Below, one piece after another: positions 26,050-34,504 of a stretch of 52,960 nt of DNA (position 1 is the stretch's first letter; the number at the start of each line of letters is the position of its first letter). The stretch is from Betaproteobacteria bacterium. GTDB taxonomy: Bacteria; Pseudomonadota; Gammaproteobacteria; Burkholderiales; Burkholderiaceae_C. Position numbers and translations under genes: made by a program. The DNA lies in assembly GCA_028870715.1 (NCBI GenBank), contig JAGWOZ010000005.1:1-52960 (forward strand). The letters run 5' to 3'. A model generated the notes under the pieces. It did not search any database. It saw only the letters and a list, made by a program, of their open reading frames with translations, and had not been told where the DNA came from.

Positions 26050-28065
26050 ATGCCCTTGCGACGCCTCACCCTGACGGAACGTCCCCTTCGGACACGATTT
26101 GGGGTGGCAACCGGAATCTATGCCGCCGCCCTCGCGCTTCGCTTTGCGCTGCTCCCGGTCGATGCCAGAGCGGGATTTTTCACGTTCTACCCCGCCGTGG
26201 TGCTGGTGTTCTACCTCTGCGGAACCGGCCCCGGATTGTGGGTGCTCGCGCTCAGTGCCCTGAGCGGGCTCTACATCTTCTCCCCGCCGTTCTGGTCCTG
26301 GACCATCGCGCCCGCCTCCGCCTTCACGACCGTCTCGTTCGTCGTCTCATCGCTGGTCATCGGATGGGTGATACGCACGCTGCAGAGGACAAACACGAGC
26401 CTGGCCCAAGCGCTGGCGCACGAGGAACTGAGCGATGCCCGGTGGAAAGCCCTGGTCACGGACCAAACGGACGTCATCGCGCGATTTGACGCGCAAGGGG
26501 TCGTCCTTTTCGCCAATGACGTCGCCCAGCGTCTGTTCGGTCCGGCCGCCCGCCCCGGCACAGAGGGGGGCTGGAAGCAGGCCGTGCATCCCGAAGACCT
26601 TCCCCGGGTCCTGGCGGGACTCGCGGCGATGACGCCGGCCAACCCGCAGGTCCGCTTTGACTGCCGGGTTGTCGACGTGGAGGGCGCCGTTCACTGGGTC
26701 GACTTCGTCGACCACGCGTTCTATGACGCGTCGGGCAAGCTGCTGGAGATGCAAAGCATCGGGCGCGAGGTGACCCAGCGCAAGATGCTGGAGGAGCACC
26801 TGACCAGGGCTGAGGCCGAACTGCGCGACCTGTACGACAACGCGCCCTACGGGTCCTACTCGCTGGACGCACAGGGCAAGTTCCTGCGTGTGAACAAGGC
26901 TGTGGAAGACCTGCTGGGGTGCCCCGCGGCGGCGATGCTGCATACACGCGGACCGCGCGATTTCGCCTCACCGGATAGTCAGCGCATCTTCGACAGCAAC
27001 TTCCGGCAGCTCGTCGACGAGAACCGCTCGCATCCGCACGAGCTGGACCTGCTCAGCAGCAACGGCGTCTTGCGTCATGTACGCATCCATGCCACGGCAA
27101 TACGCGATGCGAGCGGTGCGTTCGTACAAACACGCTCGGCCATGGTCGACATCAGCGAGCTGAGCGCGGCCCGCCAGGCGCTGGAGGCTGTCGTGCGTGA
27201 GCAGCATGCGATGCTGAACAACGACCTCGTCGGCATCGTCAAATTGCGCGGGCGCAACGCCATCTGGGTCAACCCGGCCCTCGAGCGCATGTTCGGCTAT
27301 GGGCCCGGCGAACTGCTCGGCAGTTCTTCGCGGATTCTCTACCCGGACGACGCGTCGTACGCGCAGCTGGGTCAACACGCTTACCCTCTGCTGCAGGTCA
27401 GGGGCACCTACCGTACGCAGACGCAACTGGTGAAGAAGACAGGAGAGTCCATTTGGGTCGATGTCAGCGGAGCCATGCTCTCGCCTGAGCACGAGGAATC
27501 GCTTTGGATGATGTTGGATATCACCCCAATGAAGATTCACGAGCAGCGAATCGAGGCCATGGCGTATCACGACGCGCTGACGGGATTGCCGAACCGAACG
27601 CTGCTCGTTCAGCTTCTGGAGCGGGAGCTCGCGGCCTGCAAGCGGCTGGACAACCTTCTGAGCGTGTGCTTCATCGACCTCGACGGATTCAAGCCCATCA
27701 ACGACACCCACGGCCACGAAGCTGGCGATGCCGTGCTGAAAGTGCTCGGAGAGCGCCTGCAGGAAAGCGTGCGCGGCAACGATATCGTGGCCCGCCTCGG
27801 GGGCGACGAGTTCGTTGTCGTGCTCACACACCTGCCGGCCGCAGTGGTCGTGCGCGCTACGCTGCAGCGCCTCCTGGAGCGGCTGCGGATGCCGATTGTG
27901 CTTCAGGGCGGCGCCGTGGTGAGCCTCTCAGCCAGCCTTGGAATCGCGCTGTGCCCGCAGGATGGGCAAAGCGTGCAAGGGCTTTTGCGGTGCGCGGACG
28001 CGGCCATGTATGAAGCGAAGGGGGCCGGCGGCAACAAGATGTGCTTCTATGCGGAGGTGGCTTGA
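26050..28065 (+). CDS. Membrane-bound PAS-GGDEF diguanylate cyclase
   Basis: A 671-residue sensor cyclase (start ATG 26,050; upstream in-frame codons belong to Z-copy DNA). Residues about 20-120 are four hydrophobic helices of the DUF4118/KdpD type (RFALLPVDARAGFFTFYPAVVL). Three PAS domains follow (near residues 140, 270 and 395), then a GGDEF domain with RLGGDEFVVVL near residue 584 and an RGND inhibitory site five residues before it. The active-site motif is intact, so it should make cyclic di-GMP. The C-terminus has no EAL domain. It is cargo between the two attachment copies and interrupts the X-Z-Q module. Confidence 0.93.
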   Translation: MPLRRLTLTERPLRTRFGVATGIYAAALALRFALLPVDARAGFFTFYPAVVLVFYLCGTGPGLWVLALSALSGLYIFSPPFWSWTIAPASAFTTVSFVVSSLVIGWVIRTLQRTNTSLAQALAHEELSDARWKALVTDQTDVIARFDAQGVVLFANDVAQRLFGPAARPGTEGGWKQAVHPEDLPRVLAGLAAMTPANPQVRFDCRVVDVEGAVHWVDFVDHAFYDASGKLLEMQSIGREVTQRKMLEEHLTRAEAELRDLYDNAPYGSYSLDAQGKFLRVNKAVEDLLGCPAAAMLHTRGPRDFASPDSQRIFDSNFRQLVDENRSHPHELDLLSSNGVLRHVRIHATAIRDASGAFVQTRSAMVDISELSAARQALEAVVREQHAMLNNDLVGIVKLRGRNAIWVNPALERMFGYGPGELLGSSSRILYPDDASYAQLGQHAYPLLQVRGTYRTQTQLVKKTGESIWVDVSGAMLSPEHEESLWMMLDITPMKIHEQRIEAMAYHDALTGLPNRTLLVQLLERELAACKRLDNLLSVCFIDLDGFKPINDTHGHEAGDAVLKVLGERLQESVRGNDIVARLGGDEFVVVLTHLPAAVVVRATLQRLLERLRMPIVLQGGAVVSLSASLGIALCPQDGQSVQGLLRCADAAMYEAKGAGGNKMCFYAEVA

Positions 28066-28137
28066 AAGGCGCCAGGCAAGTGCAATGACGGCGACTGACG
28101 AGGGCGCGACGGCGCGCGCATGCTCTGGAAAAGGCGC

Positions 28138-28385
28138 TCACTTACCTCGTCGCTTCACAAACCCGCGGTCTCGGAGGGCTCTCAGCAAGCTCGAGCCACT
28201 CTCTCCTTGTGGCGCATTCCCGTAACGGCCCGCGGCAACGGCCCGGGCCGCGCCTTCCACTGCAGCAAGGACGTCGGCCAGCGCGTCTTTTGTTCCAACC
28301 GTCTTCCCTGCCTGTGGATTCCCCGTAACGCGTAACCGCCCCACTGCGTCCATCAGGCGCACAGCGGTTCTCGGGCATCCCGGTG
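28138..28385 (-). pseudogene. 3' remnant of island gene Q
   Basis: Matches the second half of Q (33,875-34,504): RLMDAVGRLRVTGNPQ, AVANGRYG-like AVAAGRYGNAP and the end SLLRALRDRGFVKRRG. The N-terminal half is missing and similarity stops near 28,385. It lies downstream of the GGDEF gene, showing that the cyclase gene was inserted within, or recombined into, a decaying module. Confidence 0.75.
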
Positions 28386-28425
28386 AGCGTGCACAGCATC
28401 TATTAGGACCACAATTAGGCGCAAC

Positions 28426-29361
28426 CTAGGATACGCAGCTCCCCGCCTTACCTCCCGCTGGCGCTTGGTGTCCGGCGTTGTCCGCGGCGGCCGGGTCTAC
28501 TACGGGAATCCATTGCGCTGCTTCGTTAGCGCCAAGGCCAGTGGCAAGCGTGCTGGCTTGCGTGGCATTTTGCTGCAATCGACGCACGTTTTCGACGTCC
28601 GGCCGCCGGAGAAATATGCCGATTGCCTGCGTGGCCCGGTGCGCCTCCGTGTTCGACCACCCTTGTTGAGTGGCTGTAGACAGACGTTCCGCCAGCGCGA
28701 CTTCACGGCTTGCTCGCATCACGGAGCCCAGGTTCCAGGCTTGCAAAAGCATATGGTTGAACTGCTGCAAGGAGGTCCCCAGGACCTCCTTTTCCGCACG
28801 TGCCGGCGCGATGCCTGACTTCAGCGCGCGGTCCAGGCGCTCGGCATAAGCCGCGCCATAGCACCAAAAGGCCATCTCGCCGATGCTGGAGAGCAACGCT
28901 TCGACAAAGAGCTGCTCCGCATCTTCCCGGCGGGAACCGCTGAGAAGACCCATATCGCGGGCCTGCACGGCAGCGTGTAAGGCCCGACCCAGCGCAGCTT
29001 GGACGCGGTGCCGGAACGCGACAACCGTTGCCATGCTTTCCATCGCCATGGCCGAGATACACAGGGAACGGATGGTATTGATGCCAAGCACCACCACGGC
29101 ACGGCTTACCGTGACAACCTTGGTACTCCCCGAATGCCCCAAATAGGCCGCGTTAGCTGCGCGCAGCACGTGTGATGTGAGAGCGGGGTCGCGCAATATG
29201 ATTTCCGCAAGCGGCTGGCCCGCGACAACATCGTCGCGCGTGGCGTTCAGGACTTCTTGCAAGGTCGAGCCAAATGCCGGTAGGTTCTCACAGGCAATTT
29301 TGCGTGCGAGCTCCCGGAATGTGGTTGGCTCCAATTTGTCTTCAGGATGGTCAATTGGCAT
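28426..29361 (-). CDS. HDOD domain protein
   Basis: A protein of about 311 residues with an HDOD domain, which is related to HD phosphohydrolases but usually lacks the catalytic residues. QPLAEIILRDPALTSHVLRAANAAYLG and VSRAVVVLGINTIRSLCISAMAME are the conserved blocks; EALLSSIGEMAFWCYG follows. The ATG at 29,361 is a reasonable start, though the frame is open to 29,565. HDOD proteins often act in signalling linked to cyclic di-GMP or chemosensing, so pairing with the GGDEF gene may be meaningful. The last 40 residues are low-complexity and may be run-on. Confidence 0.82.
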   Translation of the reverse strand: MPIDHPEDKLEPTTFRELARKIACENLPAFGSTLQEVLNATRDDVVAGQPLAEIILRDPALTSHVLRAANAAYLGHSGSTKVVTVSRAVVVLGINTIRSLCISAMAMESMATVVAFRHRVQAALGRALHAAVQARDMGLLSGSRREDAEQLFVEALLSSIGEMAFWCYGAAYAERLDRALKSGIAPARAEKEVLGTSLQQFNHMLLQAWNLGSVMRASREVALAERLSTATQQGWSNTEAHRATQAIGIFLRRPDVENVRRLQQNATQASTLATGLGANEAAQWIPVVDPAAADNAGHQAPAGGKAGSCVS

Positions 29362-29689
29362 CGTGTCGTGGAATGGCTCACGTGGGCGAGTGTCATAAAG
29401 CGGCGCGCCGATTTCGATTCTTATGTGGCCGCGCCTCTCCCTATTTAGCGGCACAAGAGTGGCATTCTTGATAGGTAACGAGGGGCTAAGAGATTGGAAT
29501 CGAAAATGGGAAAGGGACGCAACAAGCTTGGTGACGACCCGAACTGCTCCGGGTAAATTCGACAAAGTTCAATGGAGAGGCGGATGACCCGTAGCGCTGG
29601 CTCCTGAATCCGAGGCATGTCGTGGTCGGTAGCTTCGTAAGATTTCCGCCAGTTACATCTGCGCCGCCGCCCGTAAACCGTGGTTGAAA

Positions 29690-30485
29690 TCTGGCTGCAC
29701 ACCGGCCTCGCCAACATCGCCCAAGCCCTGGCAGCGCCAGGCGTAAGAAGTACGAGGACAAGGCCCAGTTCCCTGCATAAATCAAGACCTCAAGAAACCG
29801 CTTTGGGCGGCTGCCGACAATTGCGCTCCTCGATGAACGCCGCCGAGTGCAAACCCCTCGTGCTCGGGCCAAGGCTTGCAGCACCCCGGCGGCGCCGATG
29901 AATAAGCTCGATGCCTTGGCGCTCACCGCCTGGCTAACAAGCTGCTCGCGCAAGAGCGCTTGGAGGTCATGCTGCAGGAGATGAAGCGACACCTCAACCA
30001 GGCCCAAGCGCAACAAAAAGATGACTTGCGCGTGCTGCAAAATGAATTGGATGAACTGGAAACAGCCACTAATCGCCTCTATGAAGCCGTCGAGAGGGGG
30101 GATGCCGCCGATGGATGGCATGCTGAGCGCCCGCGTGCAAAGGCTCAAGGCTCGGCGCGATGCGGCGATGCTGGAAATCGCGGTGGCGCGGCGGACCGAG
30201 GGCATCCCCTTGACGGCCCTCAGTTCGAGCCAGTTGGATGCCTTTGCTACTGCAATGCGGTGGCGTGCGCTGTATCGCGCCAGCGGCTCCTCGAAGCGCT
30301 CCCTGCGGCAGTTCGTCAGTGGAATCACCTTTGACGGCCAGAGCGTGCGCATGCGAGTGCAGGGCAAGAGGGCTGCGCTGCTTGCGGCTGCGATGGGCGA
30401 AAAAATGGGTACCGGCAATGCGGTGCCCATTTCTGGCATGAATTGGCTCCCCGACCTGGGCTCGAACCAGGGACCTGCGGATTAA
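29690..30485 (+). pseudogene. Large serine recombinase, C-terminal remnant
   Basis: The tail of a resolvase/recombinase-family integrase. LANKLLAQERLEVMLQEMKRHL-like sequence and LQNELDELETATNRLYEAVERG form the coiled coil. A frameshift in a G6 run (30,096-30,101) then moves to LSARVQRLKARRDAAMLEIA, GIPLTALSSSQLDAFATAMRWR, and the end GMNWLPDLGSNQGPAD. The last residues are encoded by the tRNA-Asn attachment sequence itself. The catalytic domain is missing and the zinc-ribbon part upstream is scrambled. The intact enzyme probably integrated the element into tRNA-Asn. Confidence 0.78.
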
Positions 30486-30488
30486 CAG
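30444..30488 (-). repeat. Attachment site: 3' end of tRNA-Asn (copy 2)
   Basis: 45-bp perfect-looking 3' end of tRNA-Asn(GTT) on the minus strand, including the anticodon loop CTGTTAATC, T arm GGTTCGAGCC and CCA. The 5' half of the tRNA is absent. The recombinase reading frame from the left ends inside it. It separates the decayed element (24.1-30.4 kb) from the intact module to the right. Confidence 0.88.
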
Positions 30489-30654
30489 AGGCCGTATCAG
30501 GGCCAACCCGGAGCGTCGTTCGCCGACTGCCCCCAACAAAATCAACAACTTGGCCGACACCAAACGTAACAACACGTCACAGCGCGACCACCTCCGACAG
30601 GCTCGGCACTGACAAAAGTACTGACAGCGCACCTGCGGACTCCATCGTAGAGAC
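30444..30654. repeat. Direct repeat: att core plus island arm (copy 2)
   Basis: Second copy of the repeat at 24,141-24,353, same orientation. The region from here to 30,791 holds no gene. Confidence 0.85.
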
Positions 30655-30791
30655 GACCGCGCCAAACCACAAGCCGGGCCTCGGCGCCCCACGCGCAACA
30701 GGGTCGGGCTTCGCCTGAAAAAAAGGGCGACCCAGCAGGCCGCCCAACAACGATTTTTACCGCTCCAGCGTGTCGTGCGCTGCCCTCTTTA

Positions 30792-31439
30792 TCAGTGCAG
30801 CGCCACCGCCCCCGCCCCCTTCCCTGCCCCAACCGGCGCCTGGACCGCATGCCCGTCCGTCTGGTAGGGCACGCAGACAAAAACCCAGCGCTCCGAGACC
30901 TCAAAGCCTGGCACGAATGACTGCGTGCTTTCCTCGGCGAGTCGCAGGACGTCCACCATATCGAGCACCTCGGCGGCCTGGTCGCCACCAGGCACATACC
31001 CGCGGAGATGGTCCCGCAGCGCCGTCCACGCCGGGCTGCTCACGTCGCGCACCGGTGCATCGCTCTGCACCAGAACCAGCTGGCGCCGCTCCGGCACGTT
31101 CACGGCGATGAACATGCGCCGCTGCCGCTCGACGGACTCGATGAACCAGTCGCGCGCCTCGCTGGTGGCAAGCGGCACGAGACACGTCAACTGCGTGCCT
31201 CCCGCCTGGACCGTCACCACAGCAACCGGCAACGCCGCCCCATCGGAGATGGCAACACCCTGCCCTTTGGGCACAAGCGGGCTCTCAAAAAGGCGCGTCA
31301 CCGCGTCCGGCAGCGTCACGGACAGCGCCCTGCCCTGGTACTGCGGCCGCTGCTTGAGCGAGGCGAGCTCCGCGGCAAATTGGACAGGGTCCAGGACGGC
31401 GCCGAAGGCGCGGTGTGTCGTGATATCTGAAATCATCAT
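30792..31439 (-). CDS. Hypothetical island protein X
   Basis: A 215-residue protein that I do not recognise. The central part (VAVVTVQAGGTQLTCLVPLATSEARDWFIESVERQRRMFIAVNV) resembles the matching part of protein Y next door (WVVPLARAQARRWLSRSLAAGRFVFGFA), so X and Y look like paralogues. The Shine-Dalgarno is GAGGAAAA. A decayed copy lies at 24,505-25,072 beside the other attachment site. A CTACACG motif lies 35 bp upstream of the start, as for Y, Z and Q. It is the first gene inside the attachment site of the newer element, suggesting a core rather than cargo role. Confidence 0.8.
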   Translation of the reverse strand: MMISDITTHRAFGAVLDPVQFAAELASLKQRPQYQGRALSVTLPDAVTRLFESPLVPKGQGVAISDGAALPVAVVTVQAGGTQLTCLVPLATSEARDWFIESVERQRRMFIAVNVPERRQLVLVQSDAPVRDVSSPAWTALRDHLRGYVPGGDQAAEVLDMVDVLRLAEESTQSFVPGFEVSERWVFVCVPYQTDGHAVQAPVGAGKGAGAVALH

Positions 31440-31624
31440 GTTTTCCTCACGTGAGTGGTTGACCTAGGTTCCACGTGTAGGTACTGCCCCGTCACACCTT
31501 CGCCTGTCGAGCAGCCAAGCAGCTGAGCGACCCTCTCCCTGACCCTGAAAGCCTGGCCGAATCATGAGAACGGCCCCGCGAGAGGGCCGCAAATCAATGC
31601 GATTGAAGAGTACGGATGCGCCAG

Positions 31625-32278
31625 TCAGTGCAACACACCTTCGGCTTCCGCCGCCCTCTTGCGCGTCTGCCCGGCGCCCTCAGGGTTGAGGTCTACGGCA
31701 ACTAGCCACCGCTCCTCGATACCCACGCCCGCCAGCTCGCGAGCAATGTGTGGCTTCTCACGCAGCTCGATGAGCAGTTCGACATACTCGAGCCCGGGGT
31801 CGCTGTCGCTAACTCCCCGCGCAGCATCTTCGAGCTCTTTGCGGTCGCCTTCAGACATCTCGGGATGCCACATAGAGCGCACACTGAAGCGCATTGCGTC
31901 CGGCGAAGCGAAGCCGAAAACGAACCGCCCTGCAGCGAGCGAACGACTCAGCCACCGGCGGGCCTGCGCCCGGGCCAGCGGGACGACCCATGCGACGTGG
32001 CGCTTGTTGGCATAGACGCTCAGATAGACGAACGTGCCGCCACGTGGCCCAGTCAACAGGCCGAAGCCGGGTTGATGGGGAACGCGCTCGTCGCCAAACA
32101 GTTCGAGCAGCTCCGCGGGCAAGGCGTTGACGATGCTGTAGCCAACCGCGGCAAGCGCCTGCGGAACCCCTTGCGCAGATAGCTCACGAAAATCCTCGTG
32201 AGTCTCTGCGGCGTCGAGCAGGCGGCCGTATGCGAGTTGATACTTGGGTTTGTTCTTCTTCACGTGAAGGTCCTTCAT
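31625..32278 (-). CDS. Hypothetical island protein Y
   Basis: A 217-residue protein with no recognised family. The start MKDLHVKKNKPKYQLAYG at 32,278 has an AGGA Shine-Dalgarno; upstream codons are leader DNA. It shares a short block with protein X (WVVPLARAQARRWL against CLVPLATSEARDWF), implying distant common origin. A GCGGTTGCTACACG motif lies 20 bp upstream. It sits between X and Z, all on the minus strand with 100-190 bp gaps, so each may have its own promoter. There is no copy in the older module. Confidence 0.78.
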   Translation of the reverse strand: MKDLHVKKNKPKYQLAYGRLLDAAETHEDFRELSAQGVPQALAAVGYSIVNALPAELLELFGDERVPHQPGFGLLTGPRGGTFVYLSVYANKRHVAWVVPLARAQARRWLSRSLAAGRFVFGFASPDAMRFSVRSMWHPEMSEGDRKELEDAARGVSDSDPGLEYVELLIELREKPHIARELAGVGIEERWLVAVDLNPEGAGQTRKRAAEAEGVLH

Positions 32279-32379
32279 AGGGTTGTCCTGGACTCTTCGT
32301 GTAGCAACCGCACCCCACGCAAAGAAAGACGGGCCCGAAGGCCCGTCGTCAATCAAGCAAGAGACGTCATCGACTCAGC

Positions 32380-33018
32380 TCACATCACCTCGCCGGTCGA
32401 GTCGCCATTCCCGCACCCACCTTCGCCCTCCGCGCGGCGGGCGGCGACTTCATTGGCGTTGTGCACAACCGCCGGGCGTTGCAGCCACCTCAGAATCTCG
32501 GGCAGTCGAGGAAGGTCAGGCCAGTCGAGTTCGCGATGGGTGGCATGGACGTCGAGCAAGAATCGCTTGTAGTCCAGGCTTGGCTCATCGCAGGCATCAG
32601 GGATGAGTGCACGCAGCTGCGGGTTGGCGCAGAAGCGAGCGAACTCTCTCTCGACGACCACGTCTTCTGGCTCCGCAATGGTCGCGAAGTCGCGGATAGT
32701 GATGTCGCCGGTCAGCAGTCGCGCGGTGATGGGTGGGATGCCGAGGTAGCGGGCCGCCTTCGCGATGAAGGTGCGGTCGAAGAGCAGTTCGGGAGCCTGG
32801 CAGTGCTCGAGCCAGCCAACCTCCTGAGTGCTCACACCGAGTTCCTCTGCGAGCTTCGCCGCGCTGTGAAGGCGAAGGCGCGCGTCATCAAGTAGCCAAG
32901 CGATGAGCGGGCCACCGGGGTGCCGGTAGAGCCTGAGCATGCGCACCGCTGGCGGCTCCGATTGCTCCGCTGCCTGGTCGAGTGCGGCCAACGCCGCATC
33001 TTCGTGGTCTGTCGTCAT
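32380..33018 (-). CDS. Hypothetical island protein Z, HTH-like
   Basis: A 212-residue protein; start MTTDHEDAALAAL at 33,018 behind AGGACAC. The segment AWLLDDARLRLHSAAKLAEELGVSTQEVGWLEHC resembles a helix-turn-helix, and a second block AKAARYLGIPPITARLLTGDITIRDFA looks like another DNA-binding or regulatory helix pair. A role as regulator is inferred only. Three copies exist in the window (this one intact). Its leader contains a perfect 9-bp hairpin and the CTACACG motif. A neighbouring role in controlling the module would fit. Confidence 0.78.
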   Translation of the reverse strand: MTTDHEDAALAALDQAAEQSEPPAVRMLRLYRHPGGPLIAWLLDDARLRLHSAAKLAEELGVSTQEVGWLEHCQAPELLFDRTFIAKAARYLGIPPITARLLTGDITIRDFATIAEPEDVVVEREFARFCANPQLRALIPDACDEPSLDYKRFLLDVHATHRELDWPDLPRLPEILRWLQRPAVVHNANEVAARRAEGEGGCGNGDSTGEVM

Positions 33019-33033
33019 AAGTGTCCTATGTGG

Positions 33034-33055
33034 GATGCACGAAAGGTCGTGCATC
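33034..33055 (-). promoter_or_regulatory. Leader hairpin upstream of Z
   Basis: Perfect stem GATGCACGA / TCGTGCATC with a 4-nt loop, 16 bp upstream of the Z start. Versions with a different loop and slightly different stem exist upstream of both decayed Z copies (about 25,812-25,833 and 20,027-20,048). It could act on the mRNA or as a protein-binding dyad. Confidence 0.5.
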
Positions 33056-33312
33056 TCGTGTAGCGACCGCTCTCCAGAGGTGGGTCATCATGGGACACCC
33101 TCAAAACCAAAATGTGGGCGAAGGGAACCGTGCACCTGGCTTGGCGAACGTGCTGTGGATGACGGCTGCGTTGTCTTGACAGCCGTCCCAAATACAGCGG
33201 GGAATGGTGCAGCGCCACAATTTGTGAGGCTAACGCTCGCACTGACATTCCAAGGCGATGGCGGCATCCCGATGCTGCAATTGCTGCATAGCAACACAAT
33301 CGATGTGGACTC

Positions 33313-33353
33313 TTGAATCCTGGCGAGAAGGTGGTAAATTAGGGTTAACCCTA
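33313..33353 (+). promoter_or_regulatory. Promoter and operator palindrome of DUF3563 gene (copy 2)
   Basis: TTGAAT (33,313) and TAAATT (33,335) spaced by 16 bp form a sigma-70-like promoter. The palindrome TAGGGTTAACCCTA (33,340-33,353) overlaps the -10 end and the expected start of transcription, as in copy 1. Confidence 0.6.
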
Positions 33354-33389
33354 GTTTCAACGAGAGACTCCTCACAAGGGAGACACATC

Positions 33390-33596
33390 ATGAGTACCTT
33401 CACACAATTTCTGCACAAGGTTTTTCCAGGCCTCGAGTCGCAAGAGGAGCTCAATGAGGATTACCTTGCACAGTCTGTCGACACGGCAGACCTTGAGCGC
33501 CGCATGCACGACCTCGAGTACAGCGGCATCGAGCGCGCCCCGTTTCCCCTGAGCACGTCAGTGCCCGGCGCGTCGGCCTGGAGGCCGATGTGGTAA
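33390..33596 (+). CDS. DUF3563 family protein (copy 2)
   Basis: A 68-residue DUF3563 protein differing from copy 1 (20,390) at only a handful of residues (STFTQ at the start, RAPF near residue 50). Shine-Dalgarno AAGGGAG. It is translated in overlap with gene P downstream. The strong protein conservation compared with the flanking DNA argues for selection. Function unknown; small proteins of this family are common in Burkholderiales and often duplicated. Confidence 0.88.
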   Translation: MSTFTQFLHKVFPGLESQEELNEDYLAQSVDTADLERRMHDLEYSGIERAPFPLSTSVPGASAWRPMW

Positions 33597-33856
33597 CCAG
33601 TAGCCGCACCCCTGACAATGCTTCAGCTTTCGGCGCGAAGCGGGGGTCCGGCGTAGCGAACACTTGCGACCCGGCCCCCGTCTTATCTGTAGCCAAGACG
33701 CTGTTGCGCGTGCCCTTTGATGCGATGCGTGAGCACTACGCCAGCGCGGTTCGCGCAGGGCTCATCGAGCGCTCCCAGATTGCCTCAGCCAGTTTTGAGC
33801 GCAAGCTGGTCGCCTTGGAGCGTGCAACGCTGGGGCCTTGGGCGCGGCGGGTTTGA
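33590..33856 (+). CDS. Hypothetical protein P (copy 2)
   Basis: An 88-residue protein, one codon longer than copy 1 (an extra Ser near residue 5). GTG start overlaps the DUF3563 stop. The conserved region is AKTLLRVPFDAMREHYASAVRAGLIERSQIASASFERKL. No known domain. Its 3' end faces the convergent Q gene 18 bp away. Confidence 0.68.
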   Translation: MVTSSRTPDNASAFGAKRGSGVANTCDPAPVLSVAKTLLRVPFDAMREHYASAVRAGLIERSQIASASFERKLVALERATLGPWARRV

Positions 33857-33874
33857 GCTGCACCATGCGCGGCC

Positions 33875-34504
33875 TTAACGGCCGCGGCGTTTGACGAATC
33901 CTCGGTCTTGCAAGGCCCTGAGCAAGCTGCCCTCGGTTTCGCCCTCCACGGCGGCCCAGAGGTCTGCCCAGAGTTTGTAAGTGCGTGTTGTCCGCACCTG
34001 CTCTGGCGGGGCTTTGCCGTAACGCCCATTCGCCACTGCCTGGGTGGCGCTACGAACCGCCGACAGCGCCTCGGCCAGCGGGTCGGATGTCATTGCCGGC
34101 TCAGCCGCCTGCGGATTTCCCGTAACGCGTAACCGCCCCACCGCATCCATCAGGCGCTCAGCGGTTACAGCGGTTACGGGTTGCGCGGCACTGCGCTCAG
34201 CAGCCTCCGCGACCAACCGCTGCGCTTCAACCAGGCGCCACCCAGGGTCGCGCTCCCGTCGCTCTTCCTCCATTCGCAGCCGTTCCGCCGCCGCCTTTGC
34301 CGGCGCGCAAATTCTGGCATCAATAAAGGCACATTCGTCATCTGACAGCCGCTCGCGCAGTGCGCTGGGAATGGCCTCGGCGGATGTTGGCATGCTGCCC
34401 ACGTAAGTCTGGCGTGAGAAGCCGTGGGTGTTGCCGGCAGAGGCCTTGGGGACCCAGGTAGACCGGTAGAGAAGCGCGCTACCGCGGCGGAATTTGAGGT
34501 GCAT
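33875..34504 (-). CDS. Hypothetical island protein Q
   Basis: A 209-residue protein with a conserved N-terminus (MHLKFRRGSALLYRSTWVPKASAGNTHGFSRQTYVGS). It continues with an Ala/Glu/Arg-rich predicted coiled coil (about residues 65-105) and a C-terminal SLLRALQDRGFVKRRGR. The N-terminal pattern recalls hypothetical proteins seen in integrative elements of betaproteobacteria; no function is known to me. The CTACACG motif lies 30 bp upstream. A 3' fragment of a second copy lies at 28,138-28,385. Confidence 0.78.
   Translation of the reverse strand: MHLKFRRGSALLYRSTWVPKASAGNTHGFSRQTYVGSMPTSAEAIPSALRERLSDDECAFIDARICAPAKAAAERLRMEEERRERDPGWRLVEAQRLVAEAAERSAAQPVTAVTAERLMDAVGRLRVTGNPQAAEPAMTSDPLAEALSAVRSATQAVANGRYGKAPPEQVRTTRTYKLWADLWAAVEGETEGSLLRALQDRGFVKRRGR

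Noticed and set aside
29486-30439. 317-codon minus-strand frame
   Set aside because: It is antisense to the recombinase remnant and has no recognisable protein features.
33736-34029. Minus-strand frame conserved between both P copies
   Set aside because: Conservation follows from the sense gene P; this frame lacks a start signal and runs across the P-Q gap.
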